This document shows positions 40,136 through 50,105 of a DNA stretch of 64,000 nucleotides, one piece after another; positions within the stretch are counted from its first letter, which is position 1, and each line of letters opens with the position of its first letter. Below the pieces are notes generated by a model. It had not been told where the DNA came from, ran no database searches, and saw only the letters and a list, made by a program, of their open reading frames with translations. The stretch covers positions 1,612,001-1,676,000 of the forward strand of contig OZ345376.1 of the NCBI GenBank assembly GCA_977006965.1. Reading direction: 5' to 3'. This stretch comes from Phymatolithon calcareum. Taxonomy: Eukaryota > Rhodophyta > Florideophyceae > Hapalidiales. The position numbers and the translations under genes were made by a program.

Positions 40136-42066
40136 GACACTAGTGTCTATTTTACGAACCCCCTCAATTGAGGGGCGATTTGAAAGCTCGAAAAAATCTA
40201 TAAAACAAATTCGAAACAGATCGCTCACGCCATATTCGTAAAGCCTGGCTCATGTTCTGTGCGAGGAGTATTCACACTTCTACCTTAAATTCGCTTTGTT
40301 CGGCGCTAGCAACGAAAATATGTTGGCAACCCAGAAGTACCAGACCCTGCCATTCCAGGAGAAAAACATCGGCCGCGCGCGGTCGATAGATCAGTACACG
40401 CCAAGGTAGCATCGGTAAGTGGTCTCGTAGAGTGCTCCAGGCTATGCGGAGCCTTTTCAAAGTCAAAAGGTGAGTGGTATGGTTCAGAAAAATCAATGGT
40501 CGCGCGAGCATGTCACATCGCGTGAAATTAGTTCTGATTCGTCATCCATTGAAGAAGATTAAGATTAAGACAGTCAATATTTTCAAAGTCAAGGCAAAGA
40601 ACGCTGACGATGACATTCCAGACGCTCAGCTGCTTGAACTGAGCCAACACCGACAGAGCGCAGTACCGCCCAGGCCTGCTTACAGTTTTCATCCTTGCCA
40701 ATCTTCATCGCGAAACGCCTGTTTATCGTCTACAGTCGCGATCACATGCTCCTCAGAAGGGCGCACAAGCTTCGATACAACCTTCAGAAGCTCTAAAAGC
40801 CATCTTCCGAGCTCTCTCGCCTAAATCTTAAAGGGCCCTTGGGACCAACCATCGCACCGCGAACTTGATGTCATCGCTCTCGAAGGCGAGCCGAATACTA
40901 GCGCTCATTGGGTGCCAAGGTGCAAGCGGAAAGTTCTACGTCCGTTTTAGGGACGATTTTCCTCTCAGTTGTGGAAACTTCGCTCTCCAAACGGAGACTT
41001 CTTATCCGAGAATTGTGGTATTGGACTTCATTCGAAGTACGATTGCTTTGTGACGACGTTTCCCCAAGCTACCTGCGAAAACATGCTTCTTGGACGTCCA
41101 CTAAGCTAAGAAGAAAGAAGCGAAAAGATACTACAGTGACAGAGCCTATTAAGTATTTCGAAATACTCGTCCTCATGGCAAGAGTTGAGTTCGGCGCTGA
41201 GAGTGCTTTCTGGAAGAAGCTTTTCCCCGGCACTTCTTCTTCAAAAACAGGGATGCCGTGGCCGAATACCTCCGATTGCTTTCACTCAGAGTGCAATGAA
41301 GTGAATTAGGCGACATGTACTCTGCGCAGTACCGCTGGTCGCTTGGTCAAGATTCTGTCGATCCCATGAATGACTGAAAGCACCTGTGTCAAAGATATTT
41401 TGAAGGCGAGATGGTCCACGGAATGGCAGTTCTGTGCTGTCTTGTAGCCGCGTATGCCGGTATAAGGCGCATTGCATGTGCGGATTCATACTTGGTGAGT
41501 GCTGACTCTGCAGAGGTTCAAGAAGTGCGCCTATAGTTCATAGGGGCCATCTAACTCTTCTGGCGATTTTCTAGGTTGTTAGCTGGCTGTCTCTAGTGCC
41601 CATGCAGAGTGTCAGCAGCACATGACGCAGCGAAGGTTTTGTGAAGTGCCGAGCGAACAACTCATCGATAGCATTTGACACGGGCATTACTTGTCGACGT
41701 TCAGTCGCGCCAGAACGTACATTTGCATTCGAGAACAGTGTTGGACGCCACGTTACCCCTAAGAAAAGTAAAAGGATGACTACAGAGGTCATGATGACTA
41801 CTTTTGTTGTGCAAAACAACTGCAGAGTTTGAAAATGCAAGACCTCGACCATTGTGTGCTCCCCCTGTAATACGTTTGATAGTGCCACAATACACATTTG
41901 CGGCACTTCTACTTTTAGGAACTGCTTCACTATGCATGTTTGAAGACCTCTATGGGCTTGGCGCTGTTGATGCGTTTGATAGCGAGTAGCTTTCATGTGC
42001 AAAAAATTAAATGAATCTTATTCCTTCAATTGAGGGAAATTTTCCATCAAATAGACACTAGTGTCC
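40136..42066. mobile_element. Candidate DNA transposon, TIR-bounded, 1.93 kb
   Basis: The left terminus is GACACTAGTGTCTATTTTAC.. and the right terminus, on the opposite strand, is GGACACTAGTGTCTATTTGA... Seventeen terminal bases are identical, and a second shared block CCCTCAATTGA lies 26-32 bp in. TA flanks both ends, as expected of Tc1/mariner-type insertion. The inner frames (40474-40824 and 40908-41309, +) are open but I cannot recognise a transposase with confidence. It split a LINE-A 3' UTR fragment (left part near 40100, right part 42070-42165). Confidence 0.6.
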
Positions 42067-42069
42067 TAA

Positions 42070-42165
42070 GACAAAATCAAGCCAAATTTTCTTGGCACTC
42101 GATATGTTGGCCAAACGTCACAGATGCGCTGGTAACTTTTAAATAAAAATCTTCTTTCTTCTTCC
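42070..42165 (+). mobile_element. LINE-A 3' tail, diverged
   Basis: AATCAAGCCAAATTTTCTTGGCACTC, then GCGCTGGTAACTTTTAAATA and tail CTTCTTTCTTCTTCCTCTTC. Part of the fragment split by the DNA element. Confidence 0.8.
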
Positions 42166-43000
42166 TCTTCTAGCTCTACAAGAAACTATCGCATGCCCAG
42201 TTGCAATCTTGATTGCAATTAAAATAATCCTACTGCAATCAACTCTTAATTGGAATTGCAATCAAATTGGTGCCTCCCCTGCCGTTGGACCCCAACGGCG
42301 CATATTATAGAAAATTATGTGCCATGGGTTGATGGTTCTTCCGTGGCAATAAATCTGTACAGTAGCTTCCAGGAGCGAAAAGTGCTGTGAAGAAAGTACG
42401 AGAAGAAACCCTGTTTAGTTGCATATTTATATTCTAAAGCCTGAAACGGCGTGAAATTATTGACGGGGAAAATTGGTCACATTTCCCAAACTAGGCGATT
42501 CTGTTCGAGTTGCTCTTCAGTAAAAAGCGATGTCTCTCCGAAGGACATGTGTAAGGGTCTCATTACTACGCCTCAAAAACTCTTTCGTCGTCAAAGGAGG
42601 ATCTGAGAATTGTGTTACAGTTTTCACATTATGACGAAACTTGCAAAACGCTATGAAACGCCTGTTGCAAAACTTGCAGAGAAAGTCCTGTTTATTTGAG
42701 CTAACAGATTGTGCCTCTCCCGATTGCTTCGAAATAGCGAGAGAACGGACTTGCTCTTTGTAATGAGCCATGGCGGACTTGCTGTGTCGCAGAGGAAAAG
42801 CAATGTGCTTGCTCAGAACGGGACGCTTGTCCAGTTTCTGCAGGGCACAGGAATGCTTCTCGCGTTTTCGTATTTATTCGGAAACGAGAAAGAAATACCG
42901 GTTGAGAGGTAGGACGTGAATTTAAGTTGCCAGGGGACAGTTCCGGATTGATAGATTGTGAATTTAGCAATAATCCTGGCCTGTGGCAACACGTCCCGAC
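42166..43000. other. No gene seen
   Basis: No convincing coding frame, RNA gene or shared repeat. Short ORFs on both strands lack any recognisable composition. Confidence 0.3.
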
Positions 43001-43011
43001 TATATGTACGT

Positions 43012-43190
43012 ATGAAGAAGAAGAAGAAGAAGGAAGGTTGATTTTTATTTAAAAGTTACCAACGCATCTGCCGATGCTTGAGGTAAACTTTCCTACCTGG
43101 ATTCTGCCTCAAGAACAGTTTCTTTTTTGTTGGTGCAACACAATTCACTAGACTATAAAAATCAACCTATGGTCTCCTCTGGACCTTACA
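43012..43190 (-). mobile_element. LINE-A 3' tail insertion
   Basis: Flanked by TATATGTACGT and TATATGTATGT (43001-43011, 43191-43201, one mismatch). A (GAA)5-6 tail lies at the left, then the LINE-A 3' UTR in reverse. Confidence 0.88.
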
Positions 43191-43490
43191 TATATGTATG
43201 TTTGCCTGAGCAGACTGTGCCAATCGCTGGCTTATAGTCCAATCATAGAAACCGTTCCCGAAGAGTATGGCGGTAGAACTTTCTGGTGATTGGTCACGAC
43301 ACCACACATCATTCCAATTGGTTAATCCTATTGATCTATTCGATCTATTTTTACACACCATCTCAAAAACTACTGTAAATCATAAATCGAAACAAACATA
43401 CACACTGCCGAGAGCTTTCGGCCACCGATGGGCCACACAAAGCGCTTCCACAATGAAGTTCAAATCGCTCGATGAAAGCATCACGCGCGC

Positions 43491-46310
43491 CTACTGCTTC
43501 GTCCACACCGGCAACTCATCAATCTGCGCCCTGTCGACGGGCGCCCTATCAAAGGGACATTTAGGCTGCGGTGTTCGCTTGAGATATGGCACTATGCAAT
43601 CCTTATGGAACACGTGCATGCACGGCAGTCGGATAAGAACGTCGCCGCTGCGAAAAGGCTCCAAGTCAATCACACACACTTTTCCATCCTCAGTTCCGCT
43701 ATCTTGTCCACCGGTCATCGCACTCGTCCCAACGCTGCTATGAGACCCCTCTGTACTCACTATCGGAGAAGCGGGATCAACATCAGCACCTTCCACGGTC
43801 GGTCGCCCTTGCGGAGCACTCTGTGATACAAACGGCTCTATATCCAAAACCCGCAAGTATGTCGCCTCTTGCACAAGCCCCCTTTCTCGGGCGGCCTGGA
43901 CAGGGTGTCGCGGTCTGTGCACATGATGTTGGGTAGCATCATTGGGATCACTCTGCGTTGGTGCCGAAGACGTCTCGTCGATTTGCATTCGCGGTGATTC
44001 ATTCTGCGCTTGCATTTCCGGCGGGTCGTGTACAATTGCGCGCCGCCAAACCTCGGCATCGGCGTCAAGAGTTCTTTCCAAATGGCTCTGCTGAGCTGGT
44101 GTGAGTATATCACCCCTCCGCGCTGCTCCCCATGCATCTTGTTGCATTCGACGATGCGCAAGTTCTAGGTTCACGTCTGCGGTAGACCGAATCGACCCAC
44201 GGAAAAAGCCTTGCGGTGTCGAGGTGGCACGATCCTGGTCGCGTGTCTGGGGTCGCGATTCCCTCTGCACATCCTGTACAGGGACTTCATCTCGTGCTGC
44301 GGCGGTCTGCTCTTGAGCAGCAACGGAAGCGACTTCGCCCGAAGTAGGTGAATCCATACCCGCCATCGTATGGCTTCTGGTTGCGCTTCCACTGTCGCTA
44401 GCGACAACTTGTTGTGCAAAAGCCACCTCATTTGGGTCTTCGCCACTTGCAGGATCAGAGTTCGGATAGCGAACGCTGGGATCTGCACTCGGAACGGGGA
44501 TAACAGGGTTTGAGAAAACCGATGTAAGACCCGTAGCAAGATGCTCCGTCGGACTAGTACCGGGCGATGGCGAACTGTAATCGATGCTCGTAGGTGCCTC
44601 TACAACCGCTGTGGTCGTATCCTGAGGATCACTTTCTTCCTCACTCGAACTATCATCTGCTATTTCTCTGAGAGAGGTTTCCAGATTTTCAAATTCATCC
44701 GCGCTCTGTGTCCGACCACAAAGCACCTGAAACCGCTCTTTCAGATCCGCGCGCAAAATTTCTTCAACCTCACGGACACTCTCCTGGCTGAGCTTGCGTT
44801 CCACGTTCGCAATTGCGAGCTCTGCGCATCCCAATTTGGCCGAAAGTCTCAAATTGACATCAACATCCCTTCGTGGTGCCGTCCATGGCTCCCCGAGCCG
44901 TTCCTCACGTGTCAACAACACACCATCAATTGGACATCGCACCAATTGCGGCCCCTGTGGCAAACGGCGAGAAGCGCACTCAGCACAAAGATCATGTCCG
45001 CATTGCAACGTCGTCATCTGTGTACCGTCCTCCACATTCCCATCATGCGCATCGCACCTCGTCGCCCTAGACACCGTAACCTGATATGCTTCAACAACCG
45101 GCAACTCATCCTCCACCGCTCGAACAATCCTGCCCCTCCTGCGCGCCGCACGTCGTACAGCCGCGCGATGCCTTGCCGCACGTCGTTCCGAAGCCGGTGT
45201 ACTTGGACTCTCCGTCTCCTCCTCTTCTTCTGCCGAACCGACGGCCAAATTTGCGCGTGTGCGAATAGCATTCGACGCAATCCTACTCCTTATAACAATG
45301 CTGCGTTCACGAAGTTGCAAACTCCCCATCGACGGTCCGTCGGGACGGCGCGCCTCCGCGGCAGCCAGGGCGCCACAGAGCCAGTGCAGCGCATCGAGGG
45401 GATGCGTCAAACCTCCACGAGCGACCGCAGCCTGGACGCTCGTGCCCGGAATGTTGCGCACAGTGCAGAAACGCACCGAGGAGAGCGCATTGCACACTAG
45501 ATCTCCGTCCAAGGGACAGCGGCGCGAGCGAAGGGAGCGGAAATACGGGAGTAGACAGGCGGAATGAAACGCATGCCCGCACGGCAACTGCACGGCCCCG
45601 TCCCCGACGCGCAGTGCACACAGGTCGGCCACGCAGACGCCGCCGGGTCGCAGCGGCCATGTCGGCCACACACGCTGGGCATCACGGAAGCGTAGTGCGT
45701 TCGCCAGCAGTGCGTCGGAGGAAAAGGTGGAGCTGTCTGTTTGCTGCGATTCTTCCGGCAAATTGAGCGTTGCGTAGTTGGATGCGCCGCTGACGGGGCT
45801 GCTTTGCACAGCGGGACGGGCGCGCATGGCTGAGGCGCCGGCGGGTGAGGGGTCGGGCTGCAGTGCGGCGACGACGCCGACGTTGGAAGCGGTGCGGAGG
45901 TTGAAGGTAGTGGAGAGGGTGGGAGCGAGGGAACGGTGTGTGTGCGGGGCAATGCGCCAGACGGGGAGATGCGGAATGTCGTCCCGAGGGACGATGGTCC
46001 CGTCAATGGGACAACGGGGAGTGGTTTCGGTGCGGAGATAGTCGGCTATGCACCTCTTGTGAAAGGCGTGCATACAGGGGAGACGAAGTAACTCCTCGCC
46101 GGGACGGAATGGCTGCATGTCGACTGCGCATACGCGACGGTGGTCCACAGCGCTGTCGGTCACATACGAGCTGGAAGGTGCCGGGGTGGGAAGGGGCGGC
46201 GACGCAGGGCTGGCCATGACAACGGTGGATGGCGAAGTGGTTGCTGAGGTTGCGAAGGCTTCGAGTGTGTGCACCGGCCCGCTGGCGGACGTCTGGTCGT
46301 CTGGAAGCAT
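43491..46310 (-). CDS. Four-RING protein, 939 aa, probable ubiquitin ligase
   Basis: Four RING-H2-like domains occupy residues 61-103, 226-268, 419-462 and 879-921. Each has the zinc-ligand order C-x2-D (C-x2-H in the third), then C-x-H-x2-(H/C)-x2-C, then C-P-x-D. Positions two and eight, normally Cys, are therefore Asp (or His) in all four. RINGs 1 and 4 are very alike (LPCMH(A/V)FHK(R/D)CI..YL). Linkers are low-complexity, rich in S, T, P and E, with an acidic run EEEEETESPSTPASE at 361-375 before a strongly basic helix RRAARHRAAVRRAARRRGRI at 376-395. The CDS and upstream DNA are much more GC-rich than the neighbouring LINE DNA. A cytosolic or nuclear E3 role is inferred from RING function. 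There is no transmembrane segment and no IBR domain, so it is not an RBR ligase. Confidence 0.85.
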   Translation of the reverse strand: MLPDDQTSASGPVHTLEAFATSATTSPSTVVMASPASPPLPTPAPSSSYVTDSAVDHRRVCAVDMQPFRPGEELLRLPCMHAFHKRCIADYLRTETTPRCPIDGTIVPRDDIPHLPVWRIAPHTHRSLAPTLSTTFNLRTASNVGVVAALQPDPSPAGASAMRARPAVQSSPVSGASNYATLNLPEESQQTDSSTFSSDALLANALRFRDAQRVWPTWPLRPGGVCVADLCALRVGDGAVQLPCGHAFHSACLLPYFRSLRSRRCPLDGDLVCNALSSVRFCTVRNIPGTSVQAAVARGGLTHPLDALHWLCGALAAAEARRPDGPSMGSLQLRERSIVIRSRIASNAIRTRANLAVGSAEEEEETESPSTPASERRAARHRAAVRRAARRRGRIVRAVEDELPVVEAYQVTVSRATRCDAHDGNVEDGTQMTTLQCGHDLCAECASRRLPQGPQLVRCPIDGVLLTREERLGEPWTAPRRDVDVNLRLSAKLGCAELAIANVERKLSQESVREVEEILRADLKERFQVLCGRTQSADEFENLETSLREIADDSSSEEESDPQDTTTAVVEAPTSIDYSSPSPGTSPTEHLATGLTSVFSNPVIPVPSADPSVRYPNSDPASGEDPNEVAFAQQVVASDSGSATRSHTMAGMDSPTSGEVASVAAQEQTAAARDEVPVQDVQRESRPQTRDQDRATSTPQGFFRGSIRSTADVNLELAHRRMQQDAWGAARRGDILTPAQQSHLERTLDADAEVWRRAIVHDPPEMQAQNESPRMQIDETSSAPTQSDPNDATQHHVHRPRHPVQAARERGLVQEATYLRVLDIEPFVSQSAPQGRPTVEGADVDPASPIVSTEGSHSSVGTSAMTGGQDSGTEDGKVCVIDLEPFRSGDVLIRLPCMHVFHKDCIVPYLKRTPQPKCPFDRAPVDRAQIDELPVWTKQ

Positions 46311-46343
46311 GGCGGATGTGGCGGAGCGGGGACAGCGCGGTCG

Positions 46344-46366
46344 GGCGGGCGGGCGGGCGGGCGAGA
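46344..46366. repeat. (GGGC)n run in the RING gene's promoter region
   Basis: Five to six tandem GGGC units about 35-55 bp upstream of the start codon of the minus-strand RING gene. This could be a GC-box-like promoter element; the function is inferred only. Confidence 0.5.
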
Positions 46367-47053
46367 ATGGAGAATTGCGAAAGGATGAGAGAGCGGAACA
46401 CCCGGGGAAAGCTCAAAAGAGGCGGATTTGTGGTGGAGCTTTGTGAGCACGTAGAAGGGACATGACCTGGAAATTTAGGGCGAGACTTTGCCGAGTGTCT
46501 TTACTGCTGCGCAATAGGAAAGTTCCAGCCGGAGGGAGAGGCCAATCAGTTGGGGCGTGTCGGAAGTGGAAGATTATTATTGGTGCATTCATAGATTGCA
46601 AAGGGGGCGATTAAAGAAGCATTGGCGCGCTCGAGGCGGACGGTATCAGTTTTAACATGCTGTGGTATGTGGCGCAGTTGAGAGGTTTTGCATTTCTCGG
46701 TCTTTATGTCTGGAGAATTCGGGTGAAGCACGGATGCAAGTTGCACATGGCTTTCACAGTAATTGGAGAGAAAGTGGAGATGAGTCTCGCAACTTGGATA
46801 CCTTGATAGCGAAGAAGCTATTACTGATGGGTTATCCCAGTAGAAGTGGTCTTAAGGGTTCTCTGGCTCTGGTTGCTACTGCTCCTCTTGGAAGATGGTC
46901 AGAAGTTGTGGGTGTCAGAATCTTACACTGAACGCAATATCGTGGTAGGAGGACGGATAGCTGATCGACGTAGACGCGTGATTGTCCACTAAAGTGACGC
47001 GTGTTCTTGTGTACTGTACGCAACAATGTGCAAGTTGTGAAATGATTACGTTG
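46367..47053. other. Upstream region of the RING gene, no other gene seen
   Basis: GC-rich near the RING start, then AT-richer. No reading frame or repeat recognised until the segmental duplication begins at 47054. Confidence 0.35.
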
Positions 47054-47627
47054 GCGCGGCAACGCAGAAGTCTGCACGGCTTACACGCGATGGGGTGGTA
47101 CTCGGAGTTCTGTCTTGAGAGGTGGATTCACGGCGAGAACCAATACTGTAAGACCTGAACTTCCATGACGTGGTTAGCTTGAGAGATGTAAATAAAATAT
47201 GAGAAAGAGAAATAAATTTATGTTTCATAAGCAGATATATTTGGTCCCTATGCGGATATTACGCAAGTAGAACTCAGATGATCTAATCAGTTTCATGTTA
47301 CTCTCATTGGCATGCTTGTTGACAATCTTTGAAACAGACCTTCACATGGTGTCAATCGCGCAGCGGCGACTACTTTTGAACTTCATGTCGACGGAATAAA
47401 TGAACATGTCGCAAATGGGCAAGTCAAATGAAATCCCGACGAGCAGGAATATGTTTGAGCCTATCGTCAGATACTGTATGCGTCCACGACATGTCCAATA
47501 CGGAATGATTCCTCTCGCTTTTTCGACTTCACGTCAAGACATGTTCTTATACCCCCGTGCAACACGACTAGAGCGCAGTGTGCACAGAAAGTGATTCCCC
47601 CTACTTTCTTCAACCTCTACCATCCGG

Positions 47628-48689
47628 ATGAACAGGACCAACAACCGAATCAAACTGACACTATGTGCCCTGTTTTTTCTCCATTTACATTCACCTTGTC
47701 TCCGCATCGTACAGCGAACACTTTTAATTTTCGAACGGAAAGGGCATGACATGCGACAATCATCCATTGTACCAACGTGGCTTCACGTCCGAAATCATTC
47801 GCTCCTGGACTTTTGCCGAGAATCGTCGCTCCCACGTGCATTTCCCCGCGTCCTTCTACATACCCAGATACTCCAACCATACCTGGGCGCCCCTCTCGGA
47901 AACTCGCTCCACCGTGTACGCCGGCCTTAATTTCTTCGCCCGTTATACTCACGGAAGTGCAAAGGAATCGTATGCAATGATGTCCTTTCAATGCTGTGCA
48001 AAATACATGCGCATCTTTCCGGATCGCGTCGATTCTTTGCGAGGCATCATACGCTCGTCATTGCTGCCACGCATGCATATACGAAGAAGCTTATGTTGGA
48101 AATTTCATTCAAGATGGATCTTGGATTTGCGGCGACGAGGCTGAGGACGAAGGGGGTTTGTCCTTTGAAGAAGGTTGACAGGGAGCTGTTTAAATTGCGG
48201 AAGAGAGGGGGGATGCGACTTGTCAATGTAGTAGACCCGTTGAATCTTGACAGACGGTTTGTGTATCGGAAGAATGCTCTGAATGGGAAGAATGAGCATT
48301 GGTTTACAAAACCCATGTGCTCTACGTCAAGACACAGAGGCCCACAAGTTGATTTTACGAATCCGAGCACGGCACTTCGTACGCAATACAGTCGCAGTGG
48401 CGACATCGTGAAGCTCGGTCGTAAGCATCATGGAGTGTTTGCTCAGAATCCCAGTAATGGGCGAACATTCACAGCGAGATATTTCCGTCTCGGTCAAGAG
48501 ATTTCCATATGGGAAGAAGATTCTACCAGGAGTTGGACCATACGCTATTGCACAGTACATCGAGCCAGGGTTTAGCATTGAGATTGATGGCAATTATCAG
48601 GCGTCTGATGCTTGACTTGGACTCCATGAGAAAGGATATAGGGGAATATGAAGAACATAGGCTGGACAATTTATCCTGGTGAGTATTAA
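47628..48689 (+). pseudogene. Deleted copy of the 576-aa secreted-protein gene
   Basis: Homologous to 59927-61657. The ATG is kept (MNRTNNRIKLTLCAL), but the frame shifts within the signal peptide. A 610-bp deletion (equivalent to 60301-60910) joins ..GTGCAAA to ATACATGC.., removing about residues 126-328 including the HEHG motif, and itself causes a frameshift. A second deletion of about 60 bp near 48500 removes the segment starting at ICLFRLSDIDG. The original stop corresponds to 48687-48689. The flanks are duplicated too, so this arose by segmental duplication and not by retroposition. Confidence 0.92.
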
Positions 48690-49089
48690 GGGAGGACACT
48701 AGGCCTGCAGACTTGCAATCTTAACATTTAATGCATGGAATGCGAGTGACGCAAGTTCAATATCACCGTATTAGGGTTGGAGGACAGAGAAGTAATGTAT
48801 TGGGGTAGTTTCGGTCTCTTCATTCACAAGCTAGACGCATGGCATCTCATCTCGTGCCAAGTGCACAGAAATTATTTTTGTGAACCTTGACAGTCTTATG
48901 CCGGTTCGGAGTTGCGTCGAGAGGTTCTGAAGCTCCACTTGTTTCCTCATCATCGAAATCCATCATTGTAATAAGCTTCGAGCTGGTCAGCTTAAAGAAA
49001 TACTACAACTGATCCAGTATTCCTCCCGAAATGCTCCAATATGTAGTAATGTCGGGGCTGCAACCTGAATCCTAAGTCAAGCTCAGCTG

Positions 49090-49300
49090 ACTTCGCGTGA
49101 CTCACTATAGCGGAGTATTTTTTCCCTCTCGATTTTCAACTCTGATCCAGAGGTAGTTTTTGATACCCAACCAGGTTGTGTCGCACCCACTATTCGAAAA
49201 TCAAATCAAATCCTTCCTATACTCGCATGGCACTCGCAAAGTTGTCCCAAGCGTCTGCAGATGCGCTGGTATCTTTTAAATAAAAATCTACATTTCTCCT
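49090..49300 (+). mobile_element. LINE-A-like 3' fragment inside the duplication
   Basis: Same element as at about 62585-62790 in copy 2, with CAAGCGTCTGCAGATGCGCT and tail CATTTCTCCTTCTCC. It predates the duplication because both copies share it. Confidence 0.75.
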
Positions 49301-49316
49301 TCTCCAACCTGTAGTC

Positions 49317-49625
49317 GTAATTAAGTGGATTTATTGAGAAGGTACCATGTGTCCCAACGTGAGGAAAACCGACACCTTTCTTAGCATTCTACTGCACTCG
49401 AAATTTCAGTTCCTTAATCAGAATTACTTAGTATCGCGTCTATGGCTCGGGCCACGTTGGTCTCCTCTGTGGGGGTCCATGGTGGCTTCCTCAGGATGCT
49501 CTTCAGTATTCTAAATGCTCATGCTCCTTGACTGCCCATTTCTTCTATTAACTTCGGCGGATTTCTTGGAAACTGACATACAAACCATCTTGCGCAGAGA
49601 ATTCTGTGCCTGCTTTCTTTCATCC
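49317..49625 (-). mobile_element. Family-H retroelement fragment
   Basis: Flanked by TCTCCAACCTGTAGTC at 49301-49316 and 49626-49641. Copy 2 of the duplication has a single uninterrupted site at about 62789-62803. It encodes WTPTEETNVARAIDAIL and a stop on the minus strand. The relative at 31790 shows the same 3' UTR. Confidence 0.88.
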
Positions 49626-50105
49626 TCTCCAACCTGTAGTCTGCTCCAACAGTCTGTGATTCGCAGTGGCTTAATACGGGGGGTTAATGAAGGGCAAATC
49701 AGGCACGTCAATGACACAACGGGATAGAGATGAAATCGCCTTATCCCATCATTATCGATTGTCCAAAGATATTAAAGGATGACGTGGAAAGCACCAGTAC
49801 AGAGAGAGCTCGACGCCACTTGACGATGAAAACAATTAGTGAAAAAGCCGGATTAAATTTAAGCATTGCCCATCTTATTGGCCACAGCATGCACAAAGTC
49901 TGAACTAGGAGGTTGCCTGTTCTGCTAGTACAATAGGTAAGATACGAGCTGCTCCGACGCATACTTGGAATGACATAGCGGACTCTACAAGACGTAGTCA
50001 TCTACTCAAAAAACGGCTCTTGCTCTTAGACATTGAGACCAAACAGCAGGTCATGGGGAAATGATATATAGCCACATTCAAAGTTCTGAACATTGACAAG
50101 CTGCT

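Larger units (their letters stand above)
47054..49860. repeat. Segmental duplication, copy 1
   Basis: Matches 59380-63606 in the same orientation from GCGCGGCAACGCAGAAG to GAAAAAG.CGGATTAAATT. Differences from copy 2 are the 610-bp and ~60-bp deletions in the gene, a family-H insertion at 49317-49625, and the absence of three insertions that copy 2 carries (LINE-B, its nested LINE, and the hAT-like element). Confidence 0.93.

Noticed and set aside
41571-42002. A 143-aa minus-strand ORF with a hydrophobic segment
   Set aside because: It lies inside the TIR-bounded element, has no recognisable domain and overlaps plus-strand frames. Probably fortuitous.
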